A DNA stretch of 64,000 nucleotides from Datisca glomerata (GCA_003255025.1 QANY01008108.1:369043-433042), one strand, 5' to 3'; positions 34,111 to 46,420 are shown, counted from the stretch's first letter. The notes: generated by a model not told the origin, from the letters alone. Numbers and translations: made by a program.

Positions 34111-34329
34111 ACATGGAATGATCCTCTCCAAAGAACAATATCCTAAGACACCTCAAGAAGAAGATGATATGAAAAAGGTTCTCTATGCTTATTGGAAGGC
34201 TCATGTATGTCATGCTGTGCACGAGACTTGACATCTGTTATGCAGTGAAAATTGTATGTCGTTATCAATCGAATCTAGGTTTTTAACACTAGAAGAACGA
34301 GAAACTATATGCTTGTTTATTCAGGTGGA

Positions 34330-34705
34330 GACCTGAACCCTACTAGATATACTGATTTTGATTTTCAATTAGATAGAGATAGTCAAAAGTCAACATCGAG
34401 ATCAGTATTCACCCGAGGTGGAGAAATGTTTTAAACAATCCAACATTGTAAATTCCACTATGGAAGTTGAATATATAGCGGCTTGTAAAGCTGCGAAAGA
34501 GGTGGTATGAATCAGAAAGTTTCATTCTGATCTGAAAATAGTTACAGATATGGACAAGCCAATGATCTTGTACTATGATAATAGTGGGGTGGCACCAAAT
34601 TCCAAGGAATTGAGGGGTCACAAGAGGGGTAAGCACATAAAGAGGAAATATTATCTTATAAGAGAGATCGTGCATTGTAGGGATGTGAGTGTTATGAAGA
34701 TAGCA
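34330..34705 (+). pseudogene. Y RNase H segment (broken, ends at the inversion)
   Basis: STMEVEYIAACKAAKE and ILYYDNSGVAPNSKE are copia RNase H motifs, followed by KRKYYLIREIVH and VMKIA. The usual continuation toward the polypurine tract and 3' LTR is replaced by inverse gag sequence. Confidence 0.8.
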
Positions 34706-36380
34706 TGTAGCACTTCAGTTGTTTGATATGATCCAAGCATCATATTTGTCCCTAACATTCTTAGAGGCGTCAGCAGCGGGATCCTCAGGGCATTTCTCAA
34801 TAAGAACGAACTTATGGTTCTCACAAATCAGCATTAAGTTCATATTTGATTTCAAAGTATGAAATTATCAACATTCAATTACTCAAGAGCGAGTAAAATA
34901 GTAACATGGTTTCCCGTAGTAGACATAATATTGATAACTAAAATTTAAAACATACGTGATTCAATATAATTGATAAATACCTAAAAATCGAAAAGTAAAC
35001 ATGCTACATGAATGCAATCATAATAAACACATAAATTTAGCATTTACTAAGTTCATTTAACTTTCTGAAGCGCTTAAATCATAACTATGTGAACTTAGAT
35101 TAATTAATTATATTCATCCAACTTTAATAAAACTTTTTTACTAAAGTCGGTTAACCTAAAGGTTACTATAGCCTTTAGTGTGGTGTGATTATCAAATTTT
35201 AACTAGTTAAAACCTAGCAATTTATATGCAATTGATTTCATAAAGCAATACATATAAACATTTTAGGACAATAATAAGTCATGTTTCTACATATGAGATG
35301 CATGATTAAATAAAACAGTGTGAGATTTTCATCTATGACATGTGATCGACAAATGTATGGACAACGTATCAAACATAACAATTAAACAATTATTTAACAA
35401 TTAAATAAATAATAATGGATCGAGTGACTATTGTGTATTTCTAAATTACAACTCTTGAAATAAATAAATAAAATTACAAAGCGGATTTTAAGAATACATA
35501 TTTCCCAAATATTGCATTCTCCTTCTGATGTCAATCTTCATAATATTCAAGTTTTGAACAAAACTCTTTTTAATTAGAAAAACTATTTTTCTTAATTCAA
35601 ACAATTTCTATAATTTTCCATTTCAATATAGTTGACTTTGCCTTAGTCAAATAAACACTTTATTTGATTTGGTCAAACTTGTGTCAAACTAAATCAACCT
35701 ATTAATTTTTAATTTTCATAAACCAAAAATTAATAATCAATCTTAAAATTACATTAATTTCAAAATTTAAATAGATAATTAAAAGAATTTAGGTTTTAAT
35801 GAAACACTTATGTGACAAAGTTGATTGCATGGTTTGTTGAAAACTTTTCTAAAATGTGACAACAGTTGTCACCGATGATAAGACTCTTCGATCGCTGTAC
35901 ATCCCCACCGCTACCCGTCTCACGTCGGCAGCTGCCTGCCACGCTGGACAGCCACTGTTCACCGCCGGTATAGTACTATCGACACTGTTCACCTCTGCCA
36001 GAACAGTAAATTTCTGACGTTAACAGTGTTTTTATGGATGAATAGTGTTTTCACGAATGAACAATGTTTTCGTGTGAACAACAAATTTCTGTCGTTCGTC
36101 TCGTGCGTTCTTCATCTTCTCGCGTTCGTAATAATTATAATAATATTTAAAATAAAATTATAAAAATTCCTACGCCTCAATTCGGCTTACAAAAGATCTA
36201 GAAAAATTTAAAACAAAGTCTAACCCAATAATCACCATACAATTAACGATCTATTATCTTTCATACATTCAAAAAACATAACCATCAATCATCATACATA
36301 TCTTATATTATGTGAATAATATAAAAAAACTCACATAACATTTAATAGATAAATATATAAAGACCGCTCTGATTCAACTT
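34701..36380 (-). pseudogene. Copia Y gag start and 5' leader, inverse copy
   Basis: On the minus strand, 34930 down to 34700 repeats the gag start of the forward copy (LNADLICENHKFVL-like, DKYDAWIISNN, then GCTACATGCT). About 1.4 kb of leader (34931-36362) separates gag from the LTR. The leader contains a GC-rich part (35880-36000). Only about 75 gag codons are present before the junction near 34700. Confidence 0.85.
36363..36380 (-). promoter_or_regulatory. Degenerate primer-binding site of Y
   Basis: Minus strand AAGTTGAATCAGAGCGG directly after the LTR end resembles TGGTATCAGAGC, the tRNA-iMet site typical of plant copia elements. Confidence 0.6.
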
Positions 36381-37912
36381 TTTAGTCGTCGCGGCGCGTG
36401 CGCGGCGGAAGCGTGGAGGCGCGTAGGCTTTTTAAAAAAAATTAAAATTTTAATAAAAAATGAATCTTTTTATAAAACAAAACTTGTGCAATGCCACGTT
36501 AACCAAAAAACTTTTATTGAAAACTCTTTTTCAATCAGTCAGGATCCATTATATATTTTATAAGTTAAATATACAACATACAAGGTTATAAATCATATAC
36601 CTCTTGTAATCTATATCAAGTGTTCTTGCAAAACCCGATCGATCCTCCATTCCCAAGATCGTTACAACGATCAGTAGACTCTGAGATCCACACCAAGATC
36701 ATCCAAGTCAATACTCAATGCACTAGGACGTGTGTGAGTATGTAGAATATTACAAGACACTTTTTCTGTCTCTAGATATTCTTTTAGATCTAGAGATTTA
36801 TTGAGAATGACTTTAGTGATTTGATTAACGTAGAAATTTGATACGACATTATCTAGAGATTTACTGAGAATGATTTTAGTGAGACGATTCTCTAAAAGAA
36901 CGTGATGATTATTCTTTTAGAGATTTGATTAACGTTTAATTACAGAAGAAAATCTCCCTGACACCAATTTAACTTTTGATTGACGAATTGATTATCTGAT
37001 CAACTGATCTCTCCTCTTCGTTGAACCACCTAGACCATTAGAATAATATATGTATATATTCTAGATAATGGCGTATCAAATTTTTAGAGATAAACTTAAA
37101 TAATATTTAATTATAAAATTATCAATTGCAGTGGGACCCACTATAATTGTGCACAACTGTAGTGCCAGGTGGCACCACAATAGTCCGTGTCAATTTCTGA
37201 TACCATATCAGTATTTGACACGTGGCAATTACTGTGAATTAAATATTTATTTTAATTAGATAATTATCTAGATATCAGTTGATTCAAAATTAATATATCT
37301 GATTATTCATATCAACTAACTTATATATTACTTCACAAATAACAGATTTAGTTGATTTAAATTATTATCTAATAATAATTTAATTATCTAATTTCATAAA
37401 TTAGATATTCTATCTTACTTATCGATAATTAAAAAAAATGATAATTATTTATAAATATAATTTCTGAAAAATAAATTTAAATATTTAAATAATTTAATTA
37501 ATTAATCACACATAATTATCTCATAATTATGTACTTGCCCGAGAATAAAAATTTCTTTTGTAAGTCAGTCCTTTTCTCATGTCCTGAAATATTCACACCC
37601 TAGATAGGTAATATAGAGGTGACTTGGGGACCATAGACCTATAATCTTAAGCTCCAATAAACCAGATTATTAATTAAACTTTTTAGTTAAATAATCTTAT
37701 TTATTAATTTTATTATTACTCCACTATAAATATGAAATTATACTGTTAGAGATTATAGAATGTATTTACAAAGTATTCCATGTAGTCCTCTGACATAATT
37801 ATTTCATGTAGTTCTGTCCTCCAATTATTGGTTCATAAATTAGAACTGATCAAAATTACCATTTTACCCTTCTAATTATCTCTTGATCCTTAAGTACCAT
37901 TAATCCACCACC
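36381..37912 (-). mobile_element. 5' LTR of the inverse Y copy, truncated
   Basis: Matches 18724 onward and, inverted, 43666 downward. Its inner end (minus strand GACGACTAAA) sits next to the primer site. It stops at about 37912, where X sequence resumes, so roughly 550 bp of the outer end are missing. Confidence 0.8.
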
Positions 37913-38833
37913 AATTCACTACATGTGCCTTGATGTTATCATATATTATCGTAGGATGTCATTACTTGATGTTATTGTTTATCGATATAACTAACATTCT
38001 TATATAATGCTACTTACAATTATGAAACCTTGCTGGTGTCACGAATTCTCCTCCAAACGCTGAACTTGATTGTTGAAACGTGATTCATTAAAAGGAGAGA
38101 ATTCGCTCAAACTTTAAATAAGTTGGTAGGCATTTCGCCATTAGGCCAACATATGAAAATATGTCTATGATCTTTCAAGTGTGGCCATGACAGGTGGTTT
38201 AAATGTTCACACACATATATACATGTGCCTTTCTTAGGCAGTATCATGCAAGTTTTTACGTATTTGTGCCTTCAAAGGGTGAATCATTTGAGGATGATAC
38301 TTCAGGTAATATTATTTTGTTTACTTTGGGATGTTTTGCCCTCACTATTATGTTTATCATTGAAAGTGCATATATGCATACGTATTTGGAAAACTTTCCA
38401 GATAACATCACGGAATGCGATTATATCTCCACTAGTAGATGTCATAACCACATTATCAAAAATTATCATTCACACACAAGTAAAATTGCTATGATGTATA
38501 CGTACTTGATTATATCAATCATCATACCACATGAACATGTAAAATTATTACAAACATATGTTTGTTACATCTATTGTCATATATATCTAGTTGACTAATG
38601 CCATTTTTCAAAGTTCATGTTTCCCCTTAAGCATTATGGCATATGTTCCTGACATGGGTATTGAGGCTAAATAAAAGTAATTGGTACATCATCACATCCA
38701 ACTGAGGGATATAGCAACAAAGATAACCTTACATGACAGAGTCAGTGGAGAAACATTTATCATCAAAGTTGAACATCTCACTATACTGGAAAGTATAGCC
38801 TCTTTGAGGGCTATGGATATGCCGTCTTCCCAT
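37913..38833 (+). mobile_element. 3' internal part of element X, copy 2, with an LTR scrap
   Basis: 37922 onward matches 28976-29870. At 38784 it jumps within the X LTR (CTATACTGGAAAGTATA...CCCAT), and at about 38833 it meets an inverse X gag. The polypurine tract and LTR start were deleted. Confidence 0.7.
38203..38598 (+). CDS. Conserved reading frame of element X, copy 2 (131 codons, intact)
   Basis: Unknown protein, best copy of the three. It has QYHASFYVFVPSKGE, a hydrophobic segment GNIILFTLGCFALTIMFIIE (about residues 35-55), YLENFPDNITECDYISTSRC, a His-rich HNHIIKNYHSHTSK, a second hydrophobic segment MMYTYLIISIIIP and a Cys/Tyr-rich end (CYIYCHIYLVD). It has no stop where copy 1 has a frameshift. 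Two putative membrane segments and its position near the 3' LTR suggest an extra retroelement frame. A second frame (38225-38494) is also open, so chance cannot be excluded. Confidence 0.35.
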   Translation: MFTHIYTCAFLRQYHASFYVFVPSKGESFEDDTSGNIILFTLGCFALTIMFIIESAYMHTYLENFPDNITECDYISTSRCHNHIIKNYHSHTSKIAMMYTYLIISIIIPHEHVKLLQTYVCYIYCHIYLVD

Positions 38834-39485
38834 TATATTTCTAAAATTTTGGAGGAACATATTCAACAAGGTATGGTTGAGTTGCAAGTTCTATTAGATA
38901 CAATGGTCGGTAGTCTATTACTGAGTCATTCATGGATGCTTTCATCCTCTCTGCCTTGAGCATCTTTTCCATATACTCATGAGAGATATATTGTGAAGCG
39001 TCATGTGACTCTTGTACTGGTGGTACTTGCATCATAACAATATGTGTGATGATGACAGGAGATGGGTTGGATGGATTACCCACATTTTCACTATCAGCGG
39101 TTGTATTAGGTCGCAAAACACCATTGAAAGTGCCAAGTGCAGGTGGAGCATGAATATTAGGAGTTGAGACTTCTGGTTGCTCTAAGCTTACTCGTGGCTG
39201 GCCATTTTGCATCTGGTGCGACGGTGGATTTGCATATGTATTTTATGTGGAAGACCCTTAAAGTTATGTTGTGAGGGTACTCAACATTGTATGAATCTCA
39301 TTATTGGAAGTATGGAGATCCACGTTGGAAATTTGTAACTCCCTGATAGCTGCAGCACGATCTGTTTCTGATGTAGTAGCATCTGTTGCATTGGCATTAG
39401 GTTGCTCCCGTGTGATGTAAATTTCATCCGTTCTAGACATAGTTGAAGTAACAGTGAAAGATCAATTCCCAGTAGAGTCACCAAA
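38834..39485 (-). pseudogene. gag-proximal fragment of element X, inverse copy
   Basis: Minus-strand frame from ATG at 39212 reads MQNGQPRVSLEQPEVS, NGVLRPNTTADSENVGNPSN, YMEKMLKAERMKAS and further to YLVEYVPPKF, 123 codons without stop. It shares its middle part with 23110-23379. The product is hydrophilic with no zinc knuckle in the preserved part. Upstream it leads to a primer site and the X LTR. Confidence 0.65.
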
Positions 39486-40416
39486 TGTTTGAGAGCTAAG
39501 GGGTGTGACCGTGATGTCACATGAGTGTGGTTAGAGATGTGATCTAGGCATAATAAATGACAAATATAGCCTGGGAACGTGGATGTTGAAATCTGAAAGG
39601 ATGAATGACAAGCACTTTGAGCCAACCTATGGAATGTGACAAAATGCTCTTGAAAAGAGGAATTAAGAGAGAATTCTCCAAGTCTAATAAGTGAAAATAT
39701 GAAGCCAATGCCAAAAAGTCCGTTTTTACAATAAAAGCAAATGCATCAATTTATAGAGAAATTATCATGTGGGGTCCGCTCTAATTAATCTCTTGACTAA
39801 TTGGTAATGGACCCTACATAATGACACATCGACAAGCTTATTGAGGTGGCAAGATCCAGTCATCGCTTATTATAACCATAACCACATGGATTAGAGTATT
39901 TATGGGGAGGATTCTCATGTACACTACTTTTTATATTGCGCCATGTGTCACGTGCGGTGGCATTGAATCTAGGAAGGAAAAACACGGAGAGCGCGCCACA
40001 GCAGCAAGATAGGCAATGTTCATCCGAGACCCCTCCCGAGGGGTGTCTTAAAAACTAAATCCATTCCCGTGATTGGGAAGATGGCACATCCACGACCCTC
40101 AAAGAGGTCATACTGGTAAAGGGATATCCTTTCCAGTACAGCGAACCTCATCTAAATCCTACCAGACCACAGCCCCCAGATATGTTCCCAGGCAAGAGAC
40201 CCACTTAAGTCTTTGTCAATAAACTTAGTGGTTACAAGGATATGAGTGATTACATAGAAAGAATAAATAATACAATAAACATTTTGTGTCAGTTGGTCAC
40301 TGATGTGGATTCAACAATCATGTTGAAATGTCAAAGCTGACACGTGGCATTAATTCATAGGAGTGACATGTACCACATCGGTGAGTCGAAGTCATAACGG
40401 TCAACCATCATATACA
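39486..40416 (-). mobile_element. 5' LTR of element X, inverse copy
   Basis: Minus strand begins TGTATATGATGG and ends CTCAAACA next to the degraded primer site (TTTGGTGACTCTACTGGGA). It matches 22132-22975. The outer end is followed after GATG by the solo Y LTR. Confidence 0.8.
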
Positions 40417-40420
40417 GATG

Positions 40421-43400
40421 TGTTGGGGGTTATTCCCTATTTGCATGTGTATTGACATTTTGATATGAAATTTAAATAAGATTACATTTTTCTTATAATT
40501 GTTCTTTTAAATTATTATTGAATAATTTATATAAATATCTGAAATTTTCATATTCATTAATAAAACTATGATCTTGTATTAGTACGAGAGGATTAAGATA
40601 ATATATAATGAAAAAAATTGTCAGCAACATATTAAAGTATGAAATCTTTAATGAATGGTTGCAAGTACGATTCACTAAGAATTATGAATGTATGTGATCT
40701 TGATCCAAATCATTGATGTGGATAAACATCTTAATGAATGTATTTTATATAATAAGATTATATATGATAGGACCGATGTGAATTAATATGTCATTTATCA
40801 TAAAGATTTAATACACATCAATTCGATGAACATATGTAGATTAGTCTGAATCCTGAGTAGTCATGAACTCCTACGCATGTCTACTGAATCTTTTGATTCA
40901 CTCATTAAGGTCTATTTGTTAATCATGCTAGTGACTTTTATTTTGGAGATTCACTGATGTGGATGGTTGGGGACATGTCTTACAAGATTTGGAATCTAAG
41001 CTTTCCTAACAGATCGTATATTGGTTTTCTTAAGTGTTAATTCTAGAACTGAATGGTCATTGAGCTCAAATTTATAATAAGATTATAAATTAGTCATTCA
41101 CTAGTAGATTAATGGTACTTAAGGATCAAGAGGTAATTAGAAGGGTAAAATGATAATTTTGACCAGTTCTAATTTACGAACCAATAATTGGAGGACAGAA
41201 ATAGATGAAATGATTATGTTAGTGGACTACACGAGAATACTCTATAAATACATTCTATAATCTCTAAAAGTGCAACTCCATATTTATAGTAGAGTAATAA
41301 TGAATCTAATAAATAAGATGATTTAATTAAATAGCTTAATTAATAATCTAGTTTATTAGAGCTTAGGATTATAGGTTCATGGTCCTCAAGTCACATCTAT
41401 ATTACACTATCTAGGGTGTGAATGTTTCAGGATATTAATAATCTGGTTTATTAGTATTTAGGATTATAGGTCAATGGTTCCCAAATCACCTCTATACTAC
41501 ACTGTCTAAGCTTTCGTAACAGATCGTATATTGGTTCCCTTAAGTGTTAGTTCTGGAACTGAATGATTATTGAGCTCAAATTTATAATAAAATTATAAAT
41601 TAGCTATGCACTAGTCAATTAATGGTACTTAAGGATCAAGAGGTAAATAAAAGGGTAAAATGGTAATTTTGACCAGTTATAATTTACGAACCAATAATTG
41701 GAGGACATAACTAGATAAAAGATTATGTCAGTGGATTGCACGAGAATACTCTGTAAATACATTCTATAATCTCTAAGAGTGCAATTTCATATTTATAGTA
41801 GAGTAATAATGGATCTAATAAATAAGATGATTTAATTAAATAGTTTAATTAATAATCTAGTTTATTAGAGTTTAGGATTATAGGTTCATGGTCCTCAAGT
41901 TACATCTATATTACACTATCTAGGGTGTGAATGTTTCAGGACATTAATAATCTGGTTTATTAGTGTTTAGGATTATAGGTCCATGGTCCCCAATTCACCT
42001 CTATACTACACTGTCTAAACTTTCCTAACAGATCATATATTGGTTTCCTTAAGTGTTAATTCTGGAACTGAATGGTTATTGAGCTCAAATTTATAATAAG
42101 ATTATAAATTAGCCATTCACTAGTGGATTAATGATACTTAAGGATCAAGAGGTAATTAGAAGGGTAAAACGATAATTTTGACTAGTTCTGATTTATTAAC
42201 AAATAATTGGAGGACAAAACTATATGAAATGATTATGCCAGTGGACTACACGAGAATAGTCTATAAATACATTCTATAATCTCTAAGAATGCAATTCCAT
42301 ATTTATAGTGGAGTAATAATGAAACTAATAAATAAGATGATTTAATTAAATGGTTTAATTAATATTTAGGTTCATGGTCCCCAAGTCACATCTATACTAC
42401 ACCGTCTAAGGTGTGAATGTTTCAGGACATGGAAAACTGACTAACTTGCAAAAAGAATTTTTATTCTCTGGCAAGTACATAATTATGAGTTAATTATGTG
42501 TGATTAATTAATTGAATTATTTATATATTTAAATATAATTTTCAGAAATTATATATATATGAATAATTATCAATTTTTTAATTATCGATAAATGAGACAG
42601 AATATCTAATTTGTAAAATTAGATAATTAAATTATTATTAGATAAAAATTTAAATCAACTAAATCTGTTATTTGTGAAATAACAGATAAATTAGTTGATA
42701 GGGATAATTAGAGATGTTAATTTTGAATTAACTAATATCTAGATAATTATCTAATTAAAATAAATAATTAATTCATAATAATTACCACGTGTCAATAACT
42801 GATAGAGTATTAGAAATCGACATGGACTACTGTGGTGCCACGTGGCACGACAGTAGTAGGTATACAATACTGTAGTGCCACATGACACTACAATGGTGCC
42901 GTGAGGCACTGTGCTAGCTCACGGCACACTGCAGTTATGCACATTTGTAGTGGGTGCCACTGCAATTGGTAATTTTATAATTTAATATTATTTCAGTTTA
43001 TCCCTAAAAAATCTGATACGCCATTTATCTAGAATATATACAGATATCATTCTAATGGCATTGGTGGTTGAAAGATGAGGAGAGAATCAGTTGATCAGAT
43101 AATCAGTTCGTCAATCAAGAGTTGAATTTAGAACACGATTAGTGTCAGAGAGATTTTCTTTTGTGATTAAACGTTAATCAAATTTCTAAAAGAATAATTA
43201 TCACGTTCTTTTAGAGAATCGTCTCACTAAAGTCTTTCTCAGTAAATCTCTAGATCTCGTGTTGAGAACATCTAGAAACAGAAAAAGTGTCTTGTAATAT
43301 TCTACATGCCCCACACGTCCTAGTGCGTTGAAGATTGACTTGAAAGATCTTGTGTGGATCTCGAAGTCTACTGATCGTTGGAACGATTTCGTGGGAACGG

Positions 43401-43666
43401 AGGATCGATCGATTTTTACAAGGACACTTGATATAGACTACAAGAGGTATATGATTCCTAACCTTGTATGTTGTAGATTTAACTTATAAATATATAATGG
43501 ATCCTGACTGATTGAAAAAGAGTTTTCAATAAAAAATTTTATTTGGTTCTCGTGGCGTTACGCAAGTTTTGTTTTATTAACAGATTCTTTTAGTAATAAA
43601 AGTTTAAATTTTTAAAAGGCAACGCGCCTCCACGCTTTCGCCGTGAACGCACCGTGATGACCAACA
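40421..43666 (+). mobile_element. Solo LTR of copia Y with internal triplication
   Basis: Begins TGTTGGGGGTT and ends GATGACCAACA. It is flanked on both sides by AGATG (40416-40420 and 43667-43671), a perfect 5-bp target-site duplication, so it is a clean insertion next to the inverse X LTR. It is 3246 bp long against 2159 bp for the copy at 18724; the surplus is explained by two extra copies of a 509-bp unit. Confidence 0.93.
40997..42430. repeat. 509-bp tandem triplication inside the Y LTR
   Basis: CTAAGCTTTCCTAACAGATC occurs at 40997, with variants at 41506 and 42015, exactly 509 bp apart. Each unit contains CGAGAATA(C/G)TCT(A/G)TAAATACA, a TATA-like element, so the LTR promoter region is present three times. 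Within a unit, TTTAGGATTATAGGT...CTATA(C/T)TACAC is itself duplicated. Confidence 0.88.
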
Positions 43667-43671
43667 AGATG

Positions 43672-44253
43672 TTTATTAGCCATTATCGCTCTTGAAATTG
43701 CATGCCACACTAAGACATTCATGATCAGCAAGCACACCTCAAGCCAGTAGAAAGCGGACTCTTGCACTAGCCTATGTCGATGATAACTTTCCAGATAACA
43801 TCACAGAATGCGATTATATCTCCACTAGTAGATGTTATAACCACATTGTCAAATATTATCATTCACACACAAGTAAAATGGCTATGATATATACGTGCTT
43901 GATTATCTCAATAATCATACTACATGGACATGCAAAAATATTAGAAACATGCGCTTGTTATATCTATTGTCTTATATATCTAGTTGCACTAATGCCATTT
44001 TTTTGAAAGTTCATGTTTCCCCTTAAGCATTATAAAATATGTTCCAGACATAGGTACTGAGGCTAGATGAAATTAATTGGTACATCATCACGTCCAATTG
44101 GGGGCTATAGCAACAAAGATGACCTTACATGACATATTCAGTGGAGAAACATTTGTATCTCAAAATTGGTGTTTCATCAAGAAAGATTACAACACACACC
44201 GAGACAATGTACAAGTTCAAGTTCTACACATTTGAACTTGTACAAAGTGATAA
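43672..44253 (+). mobile_element. 3' internal part of element X, copy 3
   Basis: 43710-43770 matches 26190-26240 and 43785-44253 matches 29480-29958, so a large internal deletion joins them. 43785-44030 retains about 75 codons of the conserved X frame (NITECDYISTSRCYNH, IYTCLIISIIILHG). A degraded polypurine tract (ACAAAGTGATAA) precedes the LTR. Confidence 0.7.
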
Positions 44254-45124
44254 TGTACATGGATGCACTCCCGTCATTCACATGGTTGACCGCTATAAAT
44301 TTGATTCTCCTATGAACTACTACGAAGTGTCAATTTTGAATTTTCAACCTGATTGCTTGATCCATGTCAGCGAATTGTATCTTATATTATTTTTTTCTTT
44401 CTATGTATTCATTCATATCATTGTAACCACTAAACCAGGTGACAAAGACTTCAATGGGTTCCTTGCCTGGAAACACTTCTGGGGGTTGTCTACCCTAGGA
44501 TTTGGACGAGGTTCAATATACTGGATAGTATATCCTTTCACCAGTATGGCCTCTTTGAGGGCTATGGATGTGCCATCTTCTCATTGCGGGAATGGACTTA
44601 GTTGTTAGGATATCATTCAGGAGGTGTCCCGGACGAATACCGCCTATCTTATCATTGTTGTGGGCCCATAATTTATAATTATGACAAATGATGACTGGAC
44701 GTTGTCATCGCAACGAACTTGTTGATGTGTCATTACGTAGGGTCCAATCCAATTAGACACTAGATTAATTGGAGTGGACCCCGCATGGAAGCTTCTTTAT
44801 AAATAGAGATCTTCCTTTTATTATAAAGGACTTTGGATACTTTTGAGACTTTTGATGATGTTGATACTTTTGATACTTTTTTTACTTTTGATACTATTGG
44901 CATTGGCTTAATATTTCCACTTATTATACTTGGAGAATTCTCTCTAAATTCCTCCTCCCAAAATCATTTTATCATCTTCCATAGGTTGGCTTAAAGTGCT
45001 CGTATTTCACCCTGTTAGATTTCAACCTCCACGTTCCCAGACTATATTTATCGTTTATTGTGACTAGATCACACCTGTAAATACACTCACGTGAAGTCAC
45101 GGTAACACCTCTAGCTCCTGAACA
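44254..45124 (+). mobile_element. 3' LTR of element X, copy 3
   Basis: TGTACATGGATGCA to CTCCTGAACA, 871 bp, complete in comparison with 22132-22975. TATAAATAG at 44798-44806. A TTTTGATAC-type short repeat (44825-44895) is expanded relative to copy 1. The following sequence has no primer site, so it is a 3' or solo LTR. Confidence 0.85.
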
Positions 45125-45649
45125 ATGGGAAAATCAATAATATTGGGAGTTCACAAAGTACACAATATAACGCGGATTTCCTGAAGAAAGCAAAGTAACC
45201 ATCCCATTAGAGCTGGAAATGTATTTGAGTTTCCCTTGAAGGTTATATGTCACTCTATATATCCTGTAAATGATACATAATTAATTACAACACATCTCCT
45301 AGACAACTCAAATCAAACAAATGATGCATAGTTAGTCCAATATATGTACCAGGAAATTCAAAACTATGTTTGTTTTAGAAAAATGATAGGAATCTGATGG
45401 AGGGATTTGCTATACGAAGTGGGGATTGGATTTTCTATGAAAGGGTTTGTTAATGAAGATGAACATCATGTGTGTTTTTTTTCAAAAGAACTTATGAGTG
45501 TTCAATGTGTTATTTAACAGAAAATTTAACAGAGGAGGGTGTGATTGTCCACACTTAAAAAGTATAAAGGATGTGTGTGGTATTTCTAAACTTAAAGAGG
45601 TGTGAATGTCATTTAATGAAACCACAGAGGTGGTAATGGAATTTTTCCA
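45125..45649. other. Unassigned sequence between element X and the Mutator-like element
   Basis: No gene or repeat recognised. It is the native flank into which the Mutator-like element inserted. Confidence 0.5.
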
Positions 45650-45658
45650 TATATTTAA
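45650..45658. repeat. 9-bp target-site duplication, left
   Basis: TATATTTAA, identical to 55357-55365. Confidence 0.92.
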
Positions 45659-45866
45659 GGTTAAACTATACTGTTACCTCCTGCAGTTTGGGTCATTTTC
45701 ATTTTCAACCTTACACTTCAAAAAGTAGCAATATAGACACTACAGTTACAATGTTAATTCACGTTTACCCTTCCGTAGGTACTCCATTATCATAAATTAA
45801 CAGACCGTCATGGAAGTCCTACATGACAATACGTGGTAAGTTAAAAGACGCCACATCACTCAAAAT
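45659..45866 (+). repeat. MULE left terminal inverted repeat
   Basis: About 208 bp, matching the reverse complement of 55148-55356 with scattered differences. Shared blocks include CATTTTCATTTTCAACC, TTCAAAAAGTAG, ATTAACAGACCGTCA and CATCACTCAAAAT. Confidence 0.92.
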
Positions 45867-45943
45867 TTTACCCCAATTGCCACGTCATCTTTTACCCATC
45901 TTCTTCCTTAGTCGGATCGTTTGGCTCATCTTCTTTGGTTTTT

Positions 45944-46025
45944 GACTAAAGTAGACCAATACACTGATCATTTTGTAGAAATAGACTCTAACACTAATTT
46001 TGGCTTACCCTGACCCCTGGCCCAC
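45944..46025. repeat. Internal inverted repeat, left arm
   Basis: GACTAAAGTA...TTTTGTAGAAATAGA...CCTGGCCCA is the reverse complement of 53858-53940 (TGGACCAGGG...TACTTTAGC). Next to it, CTTCTTCCTTAGTCGG at 45900 recurs at 53954 in the same orientation. Confidence 0.75.
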
Positions 46026-46140
46026 ATTCAATTCAAAATCATCTTATGAAGTTATAAAAAAACCCCTTCACGAATTCTAAACGACGGCTTGAAAAAAAAA
46101 GATGATTACACGAAACCCCACCCCTTCGTATTACTGTTAC

Positions 46141-46162
46141 TCTCTCTCTCTCTCTCTCTCTC
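46141..46162. repeat. (TC)11 microsatellite
   Basis: Eleven TC dinucleotides upstream of the Ulp1-like gene; more TC-rich sequence follows to about 46183. Confidence 0.95.
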
Positions 46163-46214
46163 AAAGTCACATCATCTCTCTCTATGAAAATCATTGAGTC
46201 TTTGTCTCCCACGG

Positions 46215-46420
46215 CAAGGACTACATGAGGGTCGTGTAAGCCTTATATCGGCTATATGAGGAATATACAAGAATCGCGTACCCCTTAGTCCACATGATGG
46301 CTACATGAGCATCGTGTACAACTCGTGTAATCTACACGATGACTACACGAGCATCATGTACACCTCATGTAGTCTACATAATGACTACACGAACATCGTG
46401 TACATTTCCTTGAATATTCT
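46215..46420. repeat. Palindrome block 1 of the MULE
   Basis: Degenerate CTACACGA / TCGTGTAG units, for example CGTGTAATCTACACGATGAC near 46334, repeating about every 22-45 bp. It lies upstream of the Ulp1-like gene. Confidence 0.7.

Larger units (their letters stand above)
30432..34700 (+). pseudogene. Copia retrotransposon Y, gag-pol remnant (forward part)
   Basis: Order of domains gag, protease, integrase, reverse transcriptase, RNase H identifies Ty1/copia. 30432-30895 is untranslated leader; gag starts at ATG 30896 and has an early stop at about 30962. Gag/protease, integrase, reverse transcriptase and RNase H parts are listed separately. Multiple stops and frame changes across pol show it is dead. 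There is no LTR on the left side: leader sequence begins inside an X LTR. At about 34700 the RNase H region joins an inverse copy of gag. Confidence 0.9.
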
